Assembly (NCBI GenBank): GCA_018399255.1
Contig: JAGYPA010000002.1
Span: 124,001 to 188,000, forward strand
Source of the DNA: Spirochaetales bacterium
GTDB lineage: Bacteria; Spirochaetota; Spirochaetia; JABMQR01
DNA: 64,000 bases
Direction of reading: 5' to 3'
Shown here: positions 62,471-64,000 of the stretch, in pieces
Layout of the letters: each line of letters begins with the position of its first letter
Position numbering within the stretch: the stretch's first letter is position 1
Position numbers and translations under genes: made by a program
Notes under the pieces: model-generated
Databases searched by the model: none
Seen by the model: only the letters and a program-made list of their open reading frames with translations
What the model was told of the DNA's origin: nothing

Positions 62471-64000
62471 TTAATCTTTATACTCCTCCATAACTTCAAA
62501 ACGCTTGATTTTTTTCGTGGAAGTCATGGGCATGGCCTTATCTACTACTGTTACTTTGGTGATATGCTTATAGCCGACATTTTTCTTATTGACTTCTGAA
62601 ACAACCTCTTCCAGTCTTGCCTGAACAACTGCCGCAGCTTCCTGCTCTCCGTGCTTTTCCTTGACACTCTTCACATATATTTCGGCTGGAAAGATAAAGG
62701 TCCGGATTCCCTCGGCTTTCGTCTTCTTGTCTATCAGGTAGCCGGCAACGAGAATCTGCTCAATTTCTTCAAAAAGCTGAAACTGGTCTTCAATCTCTTC
62801 GGGGAATACGTTCTTTCCCCCTTCGGTTACGATCAGGGATTTCTTCCGCCCGGTAAGATAGACATACTGCTCATTATCAATATATCCGGCATCACCGGTC
62901 TTCAGCCAGCCGTCTGCAGTCATAATCTCATCGGTGGCCTTTTTGTTTTTGTAGTACCCCTGCATCACCATGGGTCCCTTAACCGCGATTTCACCGATGC
63001 CCCGCTCGTCAGGATCCAGAATTTTCATGGTCGTCTGGGGAAGAATCTTACCCACAGAGGCTTCCTTGTAGGCATATACCGGATTAAGTGTTATTATCGG
63101 CGAAGTTTCGGTAAGCCCGTAGCCCTGGACAAAGTCTATACCCAGCTGGTTGAACAGCTTGAAGGTCGAGGCAGGCAGCGGTCGCCGCCGCTGATGCAAA
63201 TCCTGTTTGTATCCAGAGAGAGCTTGGCCAGAAGCCCATTGAACATTTTCTTACCTGGATTAATGCCGAAAGTCTTCTTGATGAGCCCGCTGATGGACAT
63301 CAGAAAGCGGATTATTCCATATATGATAATGCCCTTTTCCCGGATTCCGTTCATCAGCCCTTTCAGAAGTTTATTGAACAACATAGGAACTCCAAGGAAC
63401 ATCGTAACATTTGCTTCTTTCAGTTCCAGAAGAATCTGCTTTACTATCAGCTTTTTCCCGAACACTATCTCGGCTCCGACCGATATTGCCTCAATAAAAA
63501 CTGCCAGCATGGTATAGGAGTGATGGATGGGTAACAGGGCGTAAAATACATCGCTGGGGTAGAGATTCATTATTCCCTGAGCCAGAAAGCAGTCCGCCAC
63601 CATATTCTGGTGAGAAAGCATAACACCTTTCGGGTTGCCTGTAGTGCCGGATGTGTAGAGTATTACCGCAATATCATCCTCAGAGGGCATCTTCCTGTCG
63701 GTAAACTCGGGATCCCGTAAGTTCAGGATGTAATTATCTTTCTCCGGAGAAAGGGAAATTTTATCAGTCAGGCCCACCTTGCCCTCTGCATCCTGCAGAT
63801 CGTAGCGCTCTTCGTCAACAAAGAGCAGCTTTACGCCCGAATGCTTCATCAGACCGTCAATTTCCTCAACTTTCAGCTGATAGTCGAGCGGGACTACCGT
63901 AGCCCCGGCATAGAGGATTGCCAGATAGGCTATTGCCCATTCCGGACTGTTCTTACCGGTTACCGCAACTTTAGCACCTGGTTTGATACCTTTTTTAACC
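62471..64000 (-). CDS. Long-chain acyl-CoA ligase (AMP-forming), 5' end outside window, one frameshift
   Basis: An ANL-superfamily adenylating enzyme; the N-terminus lies beyond 64000. Visible motifs: AVTGKNSPEWAIAYLAILYAG, AMP-binding ILYTSGTTGNPKGVMLSHQN, GYGLTETSP, LKTGDAGYIDNEQYVYLTGR and the A10-like TSTKKIKRFEV. The frame breaks once, near 63182: ISGG should be followed by APLPASTFKLF, and restoring a single missing base (GGCGGCG-ACCG to GGCGGCGCACCG) repairs it. I treat it as one gene with a probable sequencing deletion, though a real frameshift cannot be excluded. It activates fatty acids to acyl-CoA. Confidence 0.85.

Noticed and set aside
62651-63517. 288-codon plus-strand frame
   Set aside because: Antisense to the acyl-CoA ligase; spans its frameshift and has no family match.

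Overview
The window looks like a chromosomal segment of a free-living or commensal spirochaete (Spirochaetales), GC roughly in the upper 40s. This is inferred from family content: a short alanyl-tRNA synthetase without its C-terminal domain, a long (503-residue) serine hydroxymethyltransferase, a PPi-dependent phosphofructokinase paired with acetate kinase (fermentative glycolysis), a split glycine decarboxylase (GcvPA/GcvPB), and many small housekeeping operons. No CRISPR array, complete insertion sequence, prophage, rRNA or tRNA gene was found. Nearly all of it is core genome, tightly packed.

Layout. 1-8.2 kb (minus strand): a dihydroorotate-dehydrogenase-like gene cut by the window edge, then one serine/glycine/one-carbon operon read serA-serC-lrp-gcvT-gcvH-gcvPA-gcvPB from a strong promoter at 8156-8184. 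The serA tail, serC and lrp carry dozens of small indels, while the flanking DNA is clean. 8.3-12.3 kb: rpsU, recJ, thpR, recO. 12.4-25.4 kb: a DUF4105 membrane protein, carbamate kinase, a queuosine-precursor-type transporter, the translation/stringent-response operon prfA-prmC-rsh, GTPases YchF and HflX, a small outer-membrane-type protein, a TPR protein and rlmN. 25.5-33.6 kb: alaS, an MBL hydrolase, exported MsrA, an MFS permease, an SOS-type cassette (SRAP-umuD-umuC) and a rhodanese lipoprotein. 33.6-45.7 kb: glyA, a tiny histone-H1-like gene, valS, an ECF sigma/anti-sigma pair behind cysS, murB, mgtE and an unrecognised exported protein. 45.9-50.2 kb: ackA, then a glycerate cassette (indel-ridden GntR regulator, hydroxypyruvate/glycerate dehydrogenase, glycerate kinase). 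50.2-64 kb: DJ-1, DAHP synthase, a WalJ-like hydrolase, a cysteine-less ArsC-like protein, asnS, a LuxR-type regulator, nitroreductase, YitT, YaiI, manA, pfp, an iron alcohol dehydrogenase, YhbY and a long-chain acyl-CoA ligase running off the end.

How genes work together. Serine synthesis (serA/serC), glycine cleavage, GlyA and the glycerate cassette form one connected 3-phosphoglycerate-serine-glycine-C1 network. Pfp and AckA mark PPi-linked fermentation.

Most notable sequence-level observations: (1) at least six genes without a Shine-Dalgarno (recO, umuD, murB, manA, alaS, hflX, perhaps an MFS gene) have a -35/-10 promoter with an exact 17-bp spacer placed 5-10 nt before the start codon, i.e. 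probable leaderless mRNAs; (2) several perfect palindromes sit exactly where operators should be (umuD, gntR, manA, asnS); (3) the indel-dense patches at 5.66-7.48 kb and 47.65-48.05 kb look more like local sequencing error than gene decay; (4) a 58-residue histone Hc1-like protein is encoded at 35.46 kb. I found no convincing wholly new multi-gene system.
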